The notes under the pieces: generated by a model | Databases searched by the model: none | The model's input: the letters and a program-made list of their open reading frames with translations, nothing else | Told to the model about the DNA's origin: nothing | In this document: in pieces, positions 50,758 through 60,218 of the stretch | Position numbering within the stretch: the stretch's first letter is position 1 | Layout of the letters: every line of letters starts with the position of its first letter | Position numbers and translations under genes: made by a program | Assembly: GCA_041390125.1 (NCBI GenBank) | Contig: JAWKQN010000004.1 | Coordinates: forward strand, 248,001 to 312,000 | Direction: 5' to 3' | DNA from: Gemmatimonadota bacterium | GTDB taxonomy: Bacteria; Gemmatimonadota; Gemmatimonadetes; Longimicrobiales; Gaopeijiaceae | Length of the DNA stretch: 64,000 bases

Positions 50758-51697
50758 GCGCGTGGCGCTGCTGGAAGGACTGTCGGCGACCCCGAAGCGG
50801 GTGTCGTCCAAGTACTTCTACGACGAGCGCGGATCGGAGTTGTTCGAACGCATCACGGAGCTGCCGGAGTACTACCCCACCCGCACGGAGCGCGCGCTGC
50901 TCGAGACGTGGGCACCCGAGCGACTCCCGCTGCTGCGCCCGGTGCGGCTGGTGGAGCTGGGTGCGGGGAGCGCCGAGAAGACCGAGCTGCTCCTGGACGT
51001 GCTCGTGCGCCAGGCACGCGAGCGCGGCTCACCGGCCTGCTACGTCCCGGTGGACGTCAGCGGCGACTTCCTGGAGCGGACGGCCGAGCGGTTGCGCAGG
51101 CGTTGGCCCGACCTTCGGGTGGAGCCGCTCGTCGCCGACATCACGGCGCCGCTCCCGTTGGAGCCCGCCCGCGAAGGGGCGAGCCTGGTGGCCTTCCTCG
51201 GCAGCACGATCGGCAACTTCCACGCCGATCAGGCGGCGCGCCTGTTGGCGCGGGTGCGCGCGACGTTGGGCGCCGAGGATCACCTGCTGCTGGGCGTGGA
51301 CCTCAAGCCCGGACCCGGGAAGACGGTCGCCGAGCTCGAAGCGGCGTACGACGACGCCCAGGGCGTCACGGCCGCGTTCAACCTCAACGTCCTCCACGTC
51401 CTGAACCGGCGCTTCGACGGAGACTTCGACGCGGCGCGCTTCGCGCACCTCGCGCTCTACGACGAGGCGCACGAGCGCGTGGAGATGCATCTGGTGGCCC
51501 AGGAGGCCCACACCGTGCGGATCGCCGGACAGGACGTACGCTTCGAGGCGGGGGAGCGGCTCCGCACCGAGATCTCGTGCAAGTACGACCGGGCGGGTAT
51601 CACCGCGCTGTTCGCCCGCGCGGGGTTGGACCTGGTCCAGTGGACCACCGATGCGCACGGTCGGTTCGGCCTGGCGCTGGCCGCGCCGGCGGATTGA
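50747..51697 (+). CDS. egtD: Histidine N-alpha-methyltransferase EgtD
   Basis: A 316-residue SAM enzyme that trimethylates histidine to hercynine. It has SSKYFYDERGSELFE, ITELPEYYPTRTERALL, the SAM loop ELGAGSAEKTELLL and FLGSTIGNF. The histidine-binding region reads AAFNLNVLHVLNRRF, then ARFAHLALYDEAHERVEMH, as in known EgtD. The ATG is inside the end of egtB (11-base overlap), so expression is coupled. Confidence 0.96.
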   Translation: MSAERVALLEGLSATPKRVSSKYFYDERGSELFERITELPEYYPTRTERALLETWAPERLPLLRPVRLVELGAGSAEKTELLLDVLVRQARERGSPACYVPVDVSGDFLERTAERLRRRWPDLRVEPLVADITAPLPLEPAREGASLVAFLGSTIGNFHADQAARLLARVRATLGAEDHLLLGVDLKPGPGKTVAELEAAYDDAQGVTAAFNLNVLHVLNRRFDGDFDAARFAHLALYDEAHERVEMHLVAQEAHTVRIAGQDVRFEAGERLRTEISCKYDRAGITALFARAGLDLVQWTTDAHGRFGLALAAPAD

Positions 51698-51698
51698 C

Positions 51699-52904
51699 GT
51701 GGAGACCGACCGCCACGCGTTGAGGGCGGACATCGCCCGGCGTCTGTTCCGCACCGACGCGGGGGTCGCGCTACCCGACCGGATGGGCCTCGAACTCGAG
51801 CTGCTTCCCGTGGAGCGGGAGACCGGGCGCGTCGTACCGCTCGAGGGCGAGGACGGAACGAAGAGGCTCCTGGCCCAGGTCGGGTTGACCTTCAATTGGA
51901 CCGTGGATCCGCTGGGCATCCACCACGCGCCGTGCGGATGCCGGGTCACGTTCGAGCCTGGGGGGCAGATCGAGATCAGCACGCCGACGGCTCCGACGGT
52001 CGACCGCGCTGTCGACTGCCTCCGAGCCGCGACCGACGCATTGGCCACGGTCGGAGAACGCTGGGGGATCGCGCTCGAAGCGGTGGGCTTCGATCCGCGC
52101 ACGCCCCTGTCCCACACGCGCCTGCAGTTGGACGATCCGCGCTACCGCGCCATGGATCGACACCTCGCTCGCTTCGGTCCGGCAGGAGCCCGGATGATGC
52201 GGCAGAGCTGTGCGTTGCAGGTGAACCTCGACCTCGGTCGTGACCCCTTCGGACGTTGGCAGGCGGCGAATCGCATCGCACCGTTGCTGACGGCCCTGTT
52301 CGCCAACTCCGCGCGCGCGGAGGGGCAGGAGACCGGGTGGCGCAGCTGGCGCGCCGCGCAGTGGAGGATGCTCGATCCGAGCCGCACGGGATGCGTGGGT
52401 CCGGGTCACGATCCGGTCCGCGAGTATCTGGCGTTCGCACGGGCGGCCGATCCGTTCCTGGAAGCGACCGCCTGGACGGAGGCCGGTCGCCCGACGGCTG
52501 CGTGGGAGCGCCATCTCAGCACGCTCTTCCCGGAGGTCAGGCCCCGCGGATACCTGGAGCTGCGCTCGATCGACGCGGTCCCCCTGGAGTGGGTGGCGGC
52601 GCCGTTGGTGGTGGCGGCGGGCCTGCTGTACGACCCCCGCTCCGTCGCGCGGGTACGCGACGCGCTCCCGTTCCCGGACGAGGCGGACCTGGGCGCGGCC
52701 GCGCGCGAGGGGCTCAAGGACGACATCGTGCGGGCGATGGCGGCCTGGGCCTTCGAGTGTGCTCTGGAGGGCGCGGAGCGGCTGGGCGCCGCGTTCATCG
52801 GTGGGGCGGCATTCCGGACGGCGCTCGACTACTACGAGCGCTTCACCGCAGAAGGCCGCGACCTCTCCTCGCCGACGGCGTCGGTGGGCGCGCAGGCGGG
52901 CTGA
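51699..52904 (+). CDS. egtA: Glutamate-cysteine ligase of the EgtA type
   Basis: A 401-residue ligase of the GCS2 family. It makes gamma-glutamylcysteine, the sulfur donor for mycobacterial-type EgtB. Segments include RMGLELELLPVE near the N-terminus, VTFEPGGQIEIST, RMMRQSCALQVNLDLG and YLELRSIDAVP. It starts at a GTG two bases after the egtD stop. With egtC also present, this points to the gamma-glutamylcysteine version of the pathway. Confidence 0.9.
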   Translation: METDRHALRADIARRLFRTDAGVALPDRMGLELELLPVERETGRVVPLEGEDGTKRLLAQVGLTFNWTVDPLGIHHAPCGCRVTFEPGGQIEISTPTAPTVDRAVDCLRAATDALATVGERWGIALEAVGFDPRTPLSHTRLQLDDPRYRAMDRHLARFGPAGARMMRQSCALQVNLDLGRDPFGRWQAANRIAPLLTALFANSARAEGQETGWRSWRAAQWRMLDPSRTGCVGPGHDPVREYLAFARAADPFLEATAWTEAGRPTAAWERHLSTLFPEVRPRGYLELRSIDAVPLEWVAAPLVVAAGLLYDPRSVARVRDALPFPDEADLGAAAREGLKDDIVRAMAAWAFECALEGAERLGAAFIGGAAFRTALDYYERFTAEGRDLSSPTASVGAQAG

Positions 52905-52968
52905 GTCCGCTCGACCGTGCGGGGCGGGGTGCGGCCGCCGGCGGTCGGCGCAGGATCCGGTCGCGCCT

Positions 52969-53742
52969 TCAAAGCGGACGTGCGCGCAGCCCCTGTGCGT
53001 CCAGCGTGAAGACGGACCCGGACGGCACGGGGGCCCACCCGGGGTCGGTGTCCAGGCGCTCGGAGGCGATCAGGACGCCCTCCGGGGCGAGTGTGCCGCC
53101 CTCCAGCGCGTACAGCGAGTTGCACGCGTCCGTGGAGGAGGCGCGGGCGCCATGCAGAACGCCGGTCGGCGTCAGCCATGCGCACACGATCTGGGCCTCT
53201 TCGCCGTCGGCCGCGGTCGCGGCGATCGACGTATCCACCACGTCCGCGAGGGCGTCCGGCGGAGAAGCGCCCCGACGCACGCGCTCGAGGACGTTGAGGA
53301 ACAGGAGCTCGGTGTCGGTCGTCCCCTGGAGCAGCGACAGCGTCTCGTCGCTCAGGGGGGCGAGGAGGCGCCGCAGGCGTTGGCGGTAGCCCCCCAGGAA
53401 GCCGTTCAGGACGAACGCGTGCCCCGCGCGCAGCAGGGGCGGCGTCCCGTCGGGCCCGAGTGGCACGCCGTCCGTGATGTTGCGTAGCGCAGCCAGGGCG
53501 GCCGGCGCCGCCCGCGTCTGGAGCACGGGCTCCAGGTCGTGCGCCTGCCAGAGCGGTGTGCCGGCCGACAGGCGCAGGAGCCGGCCCTGCTCCATCCAGA
53601 CCACACCCCAGCCGTCCGCGTTCACGGAGCCGCTCAGGAGCTCCTGCGGGGCCCAGCTCTGCCGCAGCAGCGGATGGTTGCCGCCGTACACCAGCGGGGC
53701 AACCGGGGCGGGCGCGCCCACGTAGGCCGTGAGGCGACACAT
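52969..53742 (-). CDS. egtC: EgtC-like gamma-glutamyl hydrolase (class II amidotransferase)
   Basis: A 257-residue Ntn-hydrolase with the N-terminal nucleophile Cys2 (MCRLTAYVG), GNHPLLRQSWAPQELLSG, NADGWGVVW, LRNITDGVPLG and FVLNGFLGGYR. EgtC removes glutamate from the gamma-glutamyl hercynylcysteine sulfoxide. It is convergent with egtA and overlaps the PLP lyase gene upstream by one base (TGATG). Confidence 0.92.
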   Translation of the reverse strand: MCRLTAYVGAPAPVAPLVYGGNHPLLRQSWAPQELLSGSVNADGWGVVWMEQGRLLRLSAGTPLWQAHDLEPVLQTRAAPAALAALRNITDGVPLGPDGTPPLLRAGHAFVLNGFLGGYRQRLRRLLAPLSDETLSLLQGTTDTELLFLNVLERVRRGASPPDALADVVDTSIAATAADGEEAQIVCAWLTPTGVLHGARASSTDACNSLYALEGGTLAPEGVLIASERLDTDPGWAPVPSGSVFTLDAQGLRARPL

Positions 53743-54710
53743 CAGCCGCCGGCCAACAGGGCGGGGATACGGTCGGGGTCCACGTTGCCGCCCGACAGCA
53801 CGACCACCGTGGGGGCGTCGTCCGCGCCCACCGGGATCCGACCCGACAGCACGGCCGCGAGCGCGGCCGCTCCCGCCGGCTCGACCACCAGCTTGGCGCG
53901 CTCGAGGATCCAGCGCATCGCCGCCCCGATCTCGGTGTCCTCCACGGTCACGACCTCCCGGACGTGGGCCCGCACGATCGGGTAGGTCAGCTGCCCGGCC
54001 ATGGGCGCCGCCAGACCATCGGCGATGGACGCGACGCGCTCCAGCCGCACCGGCTGGCCGCGGTCGAGGCTCGCGCGCATCGCGGCGGCGCCCACCGGCT
54101 CCACCCCCCAGATCTCGGCTTCCGGCCGCAGGGCGGCGAACCAGGTGGCGATCCCCGCGATCAGGCCGCCGCCGCCGATCGGCACCACCACCCGCCGCGT
54201 GCCCGGCACCTGCTCCAGGATCTCCATCCCGACCGTGCCCTGCCCGGCGATGACGTGGGGGTCGTCGAACGGGTGGAGCAGGTAGTAGCCCTCCTCCCGG
54301 GCGAGGCGCTCGGCTTCGGCGAACGCCGCGACCGCGTCCGGGACGAGCACGACCTGTGCACCGTAGCCCCGGGCGCCCTCCACCTTGGCCCGGGGCGCCG
54401 ATGCGGGCATCACCACCGTCGCCCGGGTGCCGGACCGCGCGGCGGCCCAGGCCACCGCCTGGGCGTGGTTCCCGGCGGACACGGTCACCAGTCCGCGCGC
54501 CAGCGTCTCCGGCGGAAGCGTCAGCGCGCGGTTGAGCGCCCCGCGCACCTTGTAGGAGCCGGTCTTCTGCAGGCTCTCGCACTTCAGCGCCAGTGGCGTG
54601 CCGGCCGCATCATCGAGCGTGCGGCAGGTGTGGACAGGGGTGCGGTGGACGCGCCCGCGCAGGCGTCGGGCGGCAGCCCGCACCGGCTCCGCGGCGACCT
54701 CAGGGTCCAT
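53742..54710 (-). CDS. PLP-dependent threonine/serine dehydratase-like lyase, coupled to egtC
   Basis: A 322-residue fold-type II PLP enzyme of the threonine dehydratase/serine racemase family, without a regulatory ACT domain. The Schiff-base lysine is in KTGSYKVRGALN, with VTVSAGNHAQAVAWAA, the phosphate loop PIGGGGLIAGIA and EPAGAAALAAVL. It could be an ordinary catabolic deaminase. However, it is coupled to egtC, and no class-V-type EgtE is visible, so it may cleave the hercynylcysteine sulfoxide C-S bond. The ATG at 54710 has GGGAGAG upstream. Confidence 0.9.
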   Translation of the reverse strand: MDPEVAAEPVRAAARRLRGRVHRTPVHTCRTLDDAAGTPLALKCESLQKTGSYKVRGALNRALTLPPETLARGLVTVSAGNHAQAVAWAAARSGTRATVVMPASAPRAKVEGARGYGAQVVLVPDAVAAFAEAERLAREEGYYLLHPFDDPHVIAGQGTVGMEILEQVPGTRRVVVPIGGGGLIAGIATWFAALRPEAEIWGVEPVGAAAMRASLDRGQPVRLERVASIADGLAAPMAGQLTYPIVRAHVREVVTVEDTEIGAAMRWILERAKLVVEPAGAAALAAVLSGRIPVGADDAPTVVVLSGGNVDPDRIPALLAGG

Positions 54711-54916
54711 CGACCACTCTCCCGTGTGAGGAACGGAGCCAACCTGGGGGTCGGCGGGATGGGCCGCCACCCGCGTGTTTCCCGTTGCTGGGGTGTGACC
54801 GATCCCTCTACCTTCCGGTCGAATTCGTCGGGCCGGTCCTCGAGGATCGGAGGCGCCCAGGCCGTACCGAAGGGCCGGAGGCGCCCTGGCCCGCACCCTT
54901 CTCCCAGAGGAGCCCG

Positions 54917-57628
54917 ATGCGTACGAAGCTGGCGAGATTCGCGCCGGTCGCGCTGTTGCTGACCGGCCTCATGACCTCCCCCGCGGCCGCCCAGCAGGGC
55001 ACGTTGAACGGCCGGGTCGTGGACGCCGAGACGGGCACACCCGTGCAGGACGTGGCAATCGAGGTGCTGGGAACCGGCGATGCCCAGGCCGCCGGCGTCC
55101 TGGGCAACGCGAACGGGCAGTTCCGCTTGTCCCTGGTGAGCGGGACGTACTCGATCGTAGCCTCACGCATCGGGTACGAGTCCGCTCGCGTCGACGGGGT
55201 GAGCATCGCGGCGGGTGAGACCACCGACCTGACCATCGAGCTTCGCTCGAACGCCTTCGTCCTCAACCCGATCGTCGTGACCGCCTCCCGCCGCCAGGAG
55301 AAGGCGTTGGAGTCCCCGGCATCGGTGACGATCGTGGGCGCCGAGGCCATCGAGGAGCGCGCGGCCCTGTCGCCGGTCGAGCACGTGAAGGCGCTGCCGG
55401 GGGTGGACGTGGCCCAGTCCGGGCTGTCCCAGGCCAACGTCGTCACCCGCGGGTTCAACAACGTCTTCTCCGGCGCGTTGCTGGTGATGACGGACAACCG
55501 CTACGCCAGCGTGCCCTCCCTCCGGGTGAACGCCTGGAACTTCATCCCGATCAACAACCTCGACCTCCAGCGCATGGAGGTGGTGCTGGGTCCGGGCGCC
55601 GCGCTCTACGGCCCCAACAGCGCCAGCGGCGTGCTGCATATGATCACCACGTCGCCCATCGACGATCCGGGCACGCGCGCCGCCATCGCCGGGGGGGAGC
55701 GCTCCGTGTTCCAGGGGCAGTTCCGGACCGGCGTGGCCCTCTCCGACCGGGTCGGCTTCAAGATCTCGGGGCAGTATTCGCAGGGGGACGACTGGGTCTA
55801 CCGTGATCCGGCCGAGGTGGAGGCTGCGCTCGACGACCCCTCCAATCCGCTCATCGGTGCGCGGGATTTCGAGCAGAAGCGCTGGGGCGGGGAGGCGCGC
55901 TTGGACCTGCGGCCCTGGGACGACGGGGAGATCATCTTCAATGCCGGTCTCAACACGGCGGTGTCCACGATCGAGCTGACGGGTCAGGGCGCGGGACAGG
56001 CCAAGGACTGGACGTACTCGTACTTCCAGACGCGGGTGAACAAGGGCGGTCTGTTCGCGCAGTTCTTCCTCAACTCCAGCAACGCGGGTGATACCTACCT
56101 CCTTCGCACCGGCGACCGCATCGTCGACGAGTCGAAGTTCTACGCCACGCAGCTGCAGTACAGCCTGGACGTCGGGGAACGGCAGGAGCTGATCTTCGGC
56201 GTCGACGGGCAGTGGACGCGTCCCGAGACGGACGGAACGATCACCGGTCGCAACGAGGACGACGACTCGATCGACGAGATCGGGGGATATGTCCACTCCA
56301 CCACCGCGCTGTCGGACCAATTCGATGTCGTGGCCGCCCTGCGCATCGACAACCACAACCGCCTCGAGGACCTGGTGTTCTCTCCGCGCGCGGCGCTGGT
56401 CTTCCATCCCAACGACAACCAGAACCTCCGCTTCACGTTCAACCGCGCGTTCTCGACGCCCACGACGAACAACCTGTTCCTCGACCTGCTGGCGCGCCGG
56501 ATCCCGATCACATCGACCATCAGCTACGACCTGCGGACTCTGGGCGTACCCGAGACCGGCTTCACGTTCGACAACTTGTGCACGGGCGGCTTCGAGGGTC
56601 TCTGCATGTACTCCCCGTTCGCGGCCGGACAGCTTCCGGCCAACGCCGGGGTCCTCTGGGACGGCCTGGTCGTCCCCCAACTCGTGGCGGGACTGCCGGC
56701 GACGCTGACGCCGTTCGCCGGCGCCATCGAGGCAGCCCTGCGCTCGGGCAACCCGCTCGCGGCGGACCTCACCCGGCTGATGGTGTTGAACACGGAAGGA
56801 GGACAGCCCTTCCTACCCTCCAGCACTCCGACGCCGATCGAGGCCATCAAGCCCACCATCACCAACACGCTGGAGGTGGGCTACAAGGGCATCTTGGGCG
56901 AGCGGTTCCTGGCTTCGGTCGATCTCTACCGCAGTCAGGTTCAGGACTTCGTCGGCCCCCTCCGGGTCGAGACGCCGACCGTCTTCTTCGACCCCCAGGG
57001 CACGGCCGCCTATCTCCAGAGTCTGCTGGCGCCGGTGCTGGGACCGGCCATCGGTGCGGAGAACCTTGCGGCCGTGATCGCGGAGATGACCACCGCCGCG
57101 GCACAAATCCCCCTGGGTACGGTGGCGCCCGATCAGGCACCGGGCCCGGATATCCTGCTCACCTACCGCAACTTCGGGGACGTGTCCTTCTGGGGCGCGG
57201 ACTTCGCCGGTCAGTTCCTGGTCACGGATCGCTTCAGCGTGACCGGTGGATTCTCGCTGGTGAGCAAGGACTGCTTCGACGCCAACGAGGACGGGACCGT
57301 CGACTGCAACGGTGTGTCCGACATCGCTTTGAATGCCCCCAAGCACAAGGGGAGTCTGGGGGCGCGCTTCTCGGACGTGCGGCGCGGGATCACGGTCGAG
57401 AGCCGTGCGCGCTACACCGCCGGATTCCCGGTGAACTCGGGCGTGTACAAGGGGAACCTGGACGCCTACACCGTGGTCGACGCCAACGTGAGCTATCAGC
57501 TTCCCTGGCTGCCGGACGCGACGGTGGGGGTGACGGCCACCAACCTCTTCGACAACATGCATCGCGAGTTCGTGGGCGCGCCGGAGATCGGACGACTGAT
57601 CCTGACGCGCCTCCAGGTTGCGTTCTAG
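54917..57628 (+). CDS. TonB-dependent receptor with a carboxypeptidase-regulatory N-domain
   Basis: A 903-residue outer-membrane receptor with a strong Shine-Dalgarno (GAGGAG). It has a signal peptide (ALLLTGLMTSPAAAQQ), a CarboxypepD-reg-like domain (~27-110: LNGRVVDAETGTPVQDVAIE, RIGYESARVDG), a TonB-box-like VVTASRRQE, and a plug (~120-240: ESPASVTIVGAEAIEER, VEVVLGPGAALYGPNSASG-like). The barrel ends in a typical aromatic-rich tail (LTRLQVAF). The ligand is unknown. The 206-bp upstream gap has only a weak promoter-like TTGCTG-N17 pattern (54783-54805). Confidence 0.9.
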   Translation: MRTKLARFAPVALLLTGLMTSPAAAQQGTLNGRVVDAETGTPVQDVAIEVLGTGDAQAAGVLGNANGQFRLSLVSGTYSIVASRIGYESARVDGVSIAAGETTDLTIELRSNAFVLNPIVVTASRRQEKALESPASVTIVGAEAIEERAALSPVEHVKALPGVDVAQSGLSQANVVTRGFNNVFSGALLVMTDNRYASVPSLRVNAWNFIPINNLDLQRMEVVLGPGAALYGPNSASGVLHMITTSPIDDPGTRAAIAGGERSVFQGQFRTGVALSDRVGFKISGQYSQGDDWVYRDPAEVEAALDDPSNPLIGARDFEQKRWGGEARLDLRPWDDGEIIFNAGLNTAVSTIELTGQGAGQAKDWTYSYFQTRVNKGGLFAQFFLNSSNAGDTYLLRTGDRIVDESKFYATQLQYSLDVGERQELIFGVDGQWTRPETDGTITGRNEDDDSIDEIGGYVHSTTALSDQFDVVAALRIDNHNRLEDLVFSPRAALVFHPNDNQNLRFTFNRAFSTPTTNNLFLDLLARRIPITSTISYDLRTLGVPETGFTFDNLCTGGFEGLCMYSPFAAGQLPANAGVLWDGLVVPQLVAGLPATLTPFAGAIEAALRSGNPLAADLTRLMVLNTEGGQPFLPSSTPTPIEAIKPTITNTLEVGYKGILGERFLASVDLYRSQVQDFVGPLRVETPTVFFDPQGTAAYLQSLLAPVLGPAIGAENLAAVIAEMTTAAAQIPLGTVAPDQAPGPDILLTYRNFGDVSFWGADFAGQFLVTDRFSVTGGFSLVSKDCFDANEDGTVDCNGVSDIALNAPKHKGSLGARFSDVRRGITVESRARYTAGFPVNSGVYKGNLDAYTVVDANVSYQLPWLPDATVGVTATNLFDNMHREFVGAPEIGRLILTRLQVAF

Positions 57629-57647
57629 CACGCAGGATCAGGACGGA

Positions 57648-58094
57648 ATGACCGAGAAGACGAACGGCACGACCACGGTCCGGTGTCCCTTCTGCCTCAC
57701 CCTGAACCGGGTGGAGGTGGCGCGGGCCGGGTCGCGCCCGAAGTGCGGCAGCTGCGAGCGCCCCCTCCTCCTCGACCGGCCCATCAAGGTCGAGGAGGAG
57801 GACTTCCAGCGCACGGTGCTGGAGTCGGGCGCGCCGGTGCTGGTGGATTTCTACGCCGATTGGTGCCAGCCCTGCCGGATGCTGGCTCCGATGATCGACC
57901 AGATCGCGGGAGCGGAGCAGGGCAGGCTGGTGGTGGCCAAGGTGGACACCGACCGCGCTCCGGACGTGGCGCAACGCTACGGCATCCGGAGCATCCCGAC
58001 GGTGATCGTGTTCAAGGACGGAGAGGAGCTCGGGCGCAGCGTCGGCATCATGCCCGACGAGCTCAAGGCGCTCGTCGGACAGGCGGTCGCCTGA
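57648..58094 (+). CDS. Thioredoxin with an N-terminal zinc ribbon
   Basis: A 148-residue Trx2-like protein. A zinc-ribbon (VRCPFCLTLNRVEV...KCGSCERP) precedes a thioredoxin domain with FYADWCQPCRMLAP, so the redox site is CQPC rather than the usual CGPC, and the cis-proline is in IRSIPTVIVF. It lies 19 bp after the receptor gene and is followed by rpiA with overlapping codons. Confidence 0.93.
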   Translation: MTEKTNGTTTVRCPFCLTLNRVEVARAGSRPKCGSCERPLLLDRPIKVEEEDFQRTVLESGAPVLVDFYADWCQPCRMLAPMIDQIAGAEQGRLVVAKVDTDRAPDVAQRYGIRSIPTVIVFKDGEELGRSVGIMPDELKALVGQAVA

Positions 58095-58807
58095 GCGGGG
58101 GGGCGGCGGGCGCCGCCGAGGCGCTCAAACGGCAGGCCGCCGCCAGCGCGCTGACCCGCGTACGGTCGGGGATGCGGCTCGGGCTGGGCACCGGCTCGAC
58201 GGCCGACCAGCTGCTCGACGCGCTCGGCGAGGCGATCACGACGGGGGCTCTCCAGGACATCGCGGGGGTCCCCACCTCGGAGCGCACCGCGGAGCGGGCG
58301 CGGCGGGCCGGCATCCCGCTCGTGTCCCTCGAGGCGTGCCCGGAGCTCGACCTCGCCATCGACGGGGCCGACGAGTTCGACCCGGACCTCGAGCTCATCA
58401 AGGGCCTGGGGGGGGCACTCCTGCGCGAGAAGATGATCGCGCAGGCGGCGCGCGCGTTCCTCGTCATGGTGGACGACAGCAAGCGGGTCGGTCGCCTGGG
58501 GGAGAAGGCACCGCTGCCGGTGGAGGTCGTGCCGTTCATGGTGGGTGCCCACGAGCCCTTCCTGCGGGCGTTGGGGGCCGATCCGGTCCTTCGCCGGTCG
58601 GGCGACGGCACGCCCTACCGCACCGACAACGGCAACCTGATCCTCGACTGCCGCTTCGCCCGGGGGATCGCCGACCCGGCGGAGCTCGAGCAGCTGCTGC
58701 AACGGCGGGCAGGTGTGGTCGAGAGCGGGCTGTTCGTGGGGATGACGACGGAGGTGCACGTGGCCGGACCGGACGGTGTGCGGATCCTGACCCGGGGCGC
58801 AGCATGA
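58091..58807 (+). CDS. rpiA: Ribose-5-phosphate isomerase A
   Basis: A 238-residue enzyme that interconverts ribose-5-P and ribulose-5-P. It has LGLGTGSTADQLLDAL, GVPTSERTAERARRAG, LDLAIDGADEFDPDLELIKG and GGALLREKMIAQAA, all family signatures. No ATG, GTG or TTG gives a full N-terminus. The best start is a CTG at 58091 overlapping the thioredoxin stop (CTGA), parallel to the ATGA and GTGA overlaps elsewhere; the next ATG (58172) would remove the first helix. It is coupled to rpe downstream (ATGA). Confidence 0.93.
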   Translation: MSGGAAGAAEALKRQAAASALTRVRSGMRLGLGTGSTADQLLDALGEAITTGALQDIAGVPTSERTAERARRAGIPLVSLEACPELDLAIDGADEFDPDLELIKGLGGALLREKMIAQAARAFLVMVDDSKRVGRLGEKAPLPVEVVPFMVGAHEPFLRALGADPVLRRSGDGTPYRTDNGNLILDCRFARGIADPAELEQLLQRRAGVVESGLFVGMTTEVHVAGPDGVRILTRGAA

Positions 58808-59475
58808 TCCGCATCGCGCCCTCCATCCTGTCGGCGGACTTCGGCCGGCTGGCCGAGCAGGTGCAGGAGGTCGAGCGCGCGGGTGCCGACTGGATCCACG
58901 TGGACGTCATGGACGGCCACTTCGTACCCAACCTCACCATCGGTCCGCTGATCACTGCGGCCGTGCGGCGGGCCACGGCGCTGCCGGTGGACGTGCATCT
59001 GATGATCGAGGCGCCGGAGCGCTACCTGGCGGCGTTCGCGGACGCGGGTGCCGACCGCATCACGGTGCACCGGGAGACCTGTCCCCACCTGCACCGCACG
59101 CTGGAGGAGATCGAGCGGCTCGGGTGTCCGGCCGGCGTGGCGCTGAATCCCGCCACGCCGCTGTCGTCGATCGGGGACGTGGTCGGAGACCTGGACCTCC
59201 TCCTGGTGATGACCGTCAACCCGGGCTTCGGGGGCCAGCGCTTCATCCGCACCATGCTCCCCAAGATCCGCGAGGCCCGGGCTCTGCTCCGCGAGGCGGG
59301 CCGGGAGGGCGCCTGCCTGCAGGTGGACGGTGGGATCGACGCCCGGACGGCGCCCGAGGCCGTCGAGGCCGGAGCGGACGTCCTGGTGGCGGGCTCCGCC
59401 GTCTATGGACACGCCCAGGGCGCGCCCGCCGGGATCGCCGCGCTCCGGGACGCCCTCGCGGCGGGTCGGCCGTGA
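58804..59475 (+). CDS. rpe: Ribulose-phosphate 3-epimerase
   Basis: A 223-residue TIM-barrel epimerase. It has IAPSILSADFGRL, WIHVDVMDGHFVPNLTIG, PVDVHLMIEAPE, MTVNPGFGGQRFI and CLQVDGGID, matching the family closely. The ATG overlaps the rpiA stop, and its own stop overlaps the GTG of the HPt-REC gene. Together with rpiA it forms the non-oxidative pentose phosphate pair. Confidence 0.97.
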   Translation: MIRIAPSILSADFGRLAEQVQEVERAGADWIHVDVMDGHFVPNLTIGPLITAAVRRATALPVDVHLMIEAPERYLAAFADAGADRITVHRETCPHLHRTLEEIERLGCPAGVALNPATPLSSIGDVVGDLDLLLVMTVNPGFGGQRFIRTMLPKIREARALLREAGREGACLQVDGGIDARTAPEAVEAGADVLVAGSAVYGHAQGAPAGIAALRDALAAGRP

Positions 59476-60218
59476 CGGACCCTGCCATCGACCGGGAGCG
59501 CTTCGCCCGGCTGGAGGAATGGGGTGGTCCGACCCTCGTGACCCAGCTCGTCGACCTGTTCGTGACCCAGACGCCGGGACGTGTTGCGGCGATCCGGCAC
59601 GGTTCTTCCGCTGCGGGCCGTGACGAAGGCGTGCGAGCGGCCCATTCGCTCCGCTCGACCGCCCTGAACCTGGGCGCCGTGCGCCTGGCCGGGCTGGCCG
59701 AGGAGGCGGAGAACGCCTTGAAAACCGGCGATCTCCCCGGCCTGGCCGCATTGGCGGATGCCATGGACGAGGAGTACGGCCGTGCCCGACGCGAGCTCAC
59801 GGGCGGGCCGGATCCCTCGGCCGCACCGGAAAAGGATCGCCGCGTGAAGCCACGAATTGCCGTCGTGGAGGACAATCCCGACAACCGCCTGCTCATCCAG
59901 GCGCTGCTCGGAGACCGATACGACATCTCCGAGTACGAGAATGGAAAGGATGCCCTGGAGGGCATCTCCGCCGACCCGCCGGACGTCGTGCTGCTCGACA
60001 TCTCCCTTCCGGAGATGGACGGCACCGAGGTCCTCGCCCTGCTGCGCCAGGATATGCGCCTGGACGGCCTGCCGGTCGTGGCCCTGACGGCCCACGCCAT
60101 GGCGGGAGACCGGGAGCGGTTCCTCGGCCTGGGATTCAACGACTACCTCACCAAGCCGATCGTCGACGAAGACGCCCTGATCGAGGCCATCGAAAGGTGG
60201 CGCCAACCGACCTCCTGA
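59472..60218 (+). CDS. HPt - receiver fusion protein
   Basis: A 248-residue phosphorelay protein. An HPt domain (~5-110) has the phospho-His segment AAHSLRSTALNLGAVRLAG, and a receiver (~124-245) has RIAVVEDNPDNRLL, phospho-Asp in VVLLDISLPEMDG, and the Lys in YLTKPI. There is no output domain. It is coupled to rpe (GTGA) and overlaps the hybrid kinase by 22 bases. A partner role in a relay with that kinase is likely. Confidence 0.92.
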   Translation: MTDPAIDRERFARLEEWGGPTLVTQLVDLFVTQTPGRVAAIRHGSSAAGRDEGVRAAHSLRSTALNLGAVRLAGLAEEAENALKTGDLPGLAALADAMDEEYGRARRELTGGPDPSAAPEKDRRVKPRIAVVEDNPDNRLLIQALLGDRYDISEYENGKDALEGISADPPDVVLLDISLPEMDGTEVLALLRQDMRLDGLPVVALTAHAMAGDRERFLGLGFNDYLTKPIVDEDALIEAIERWRQPTS

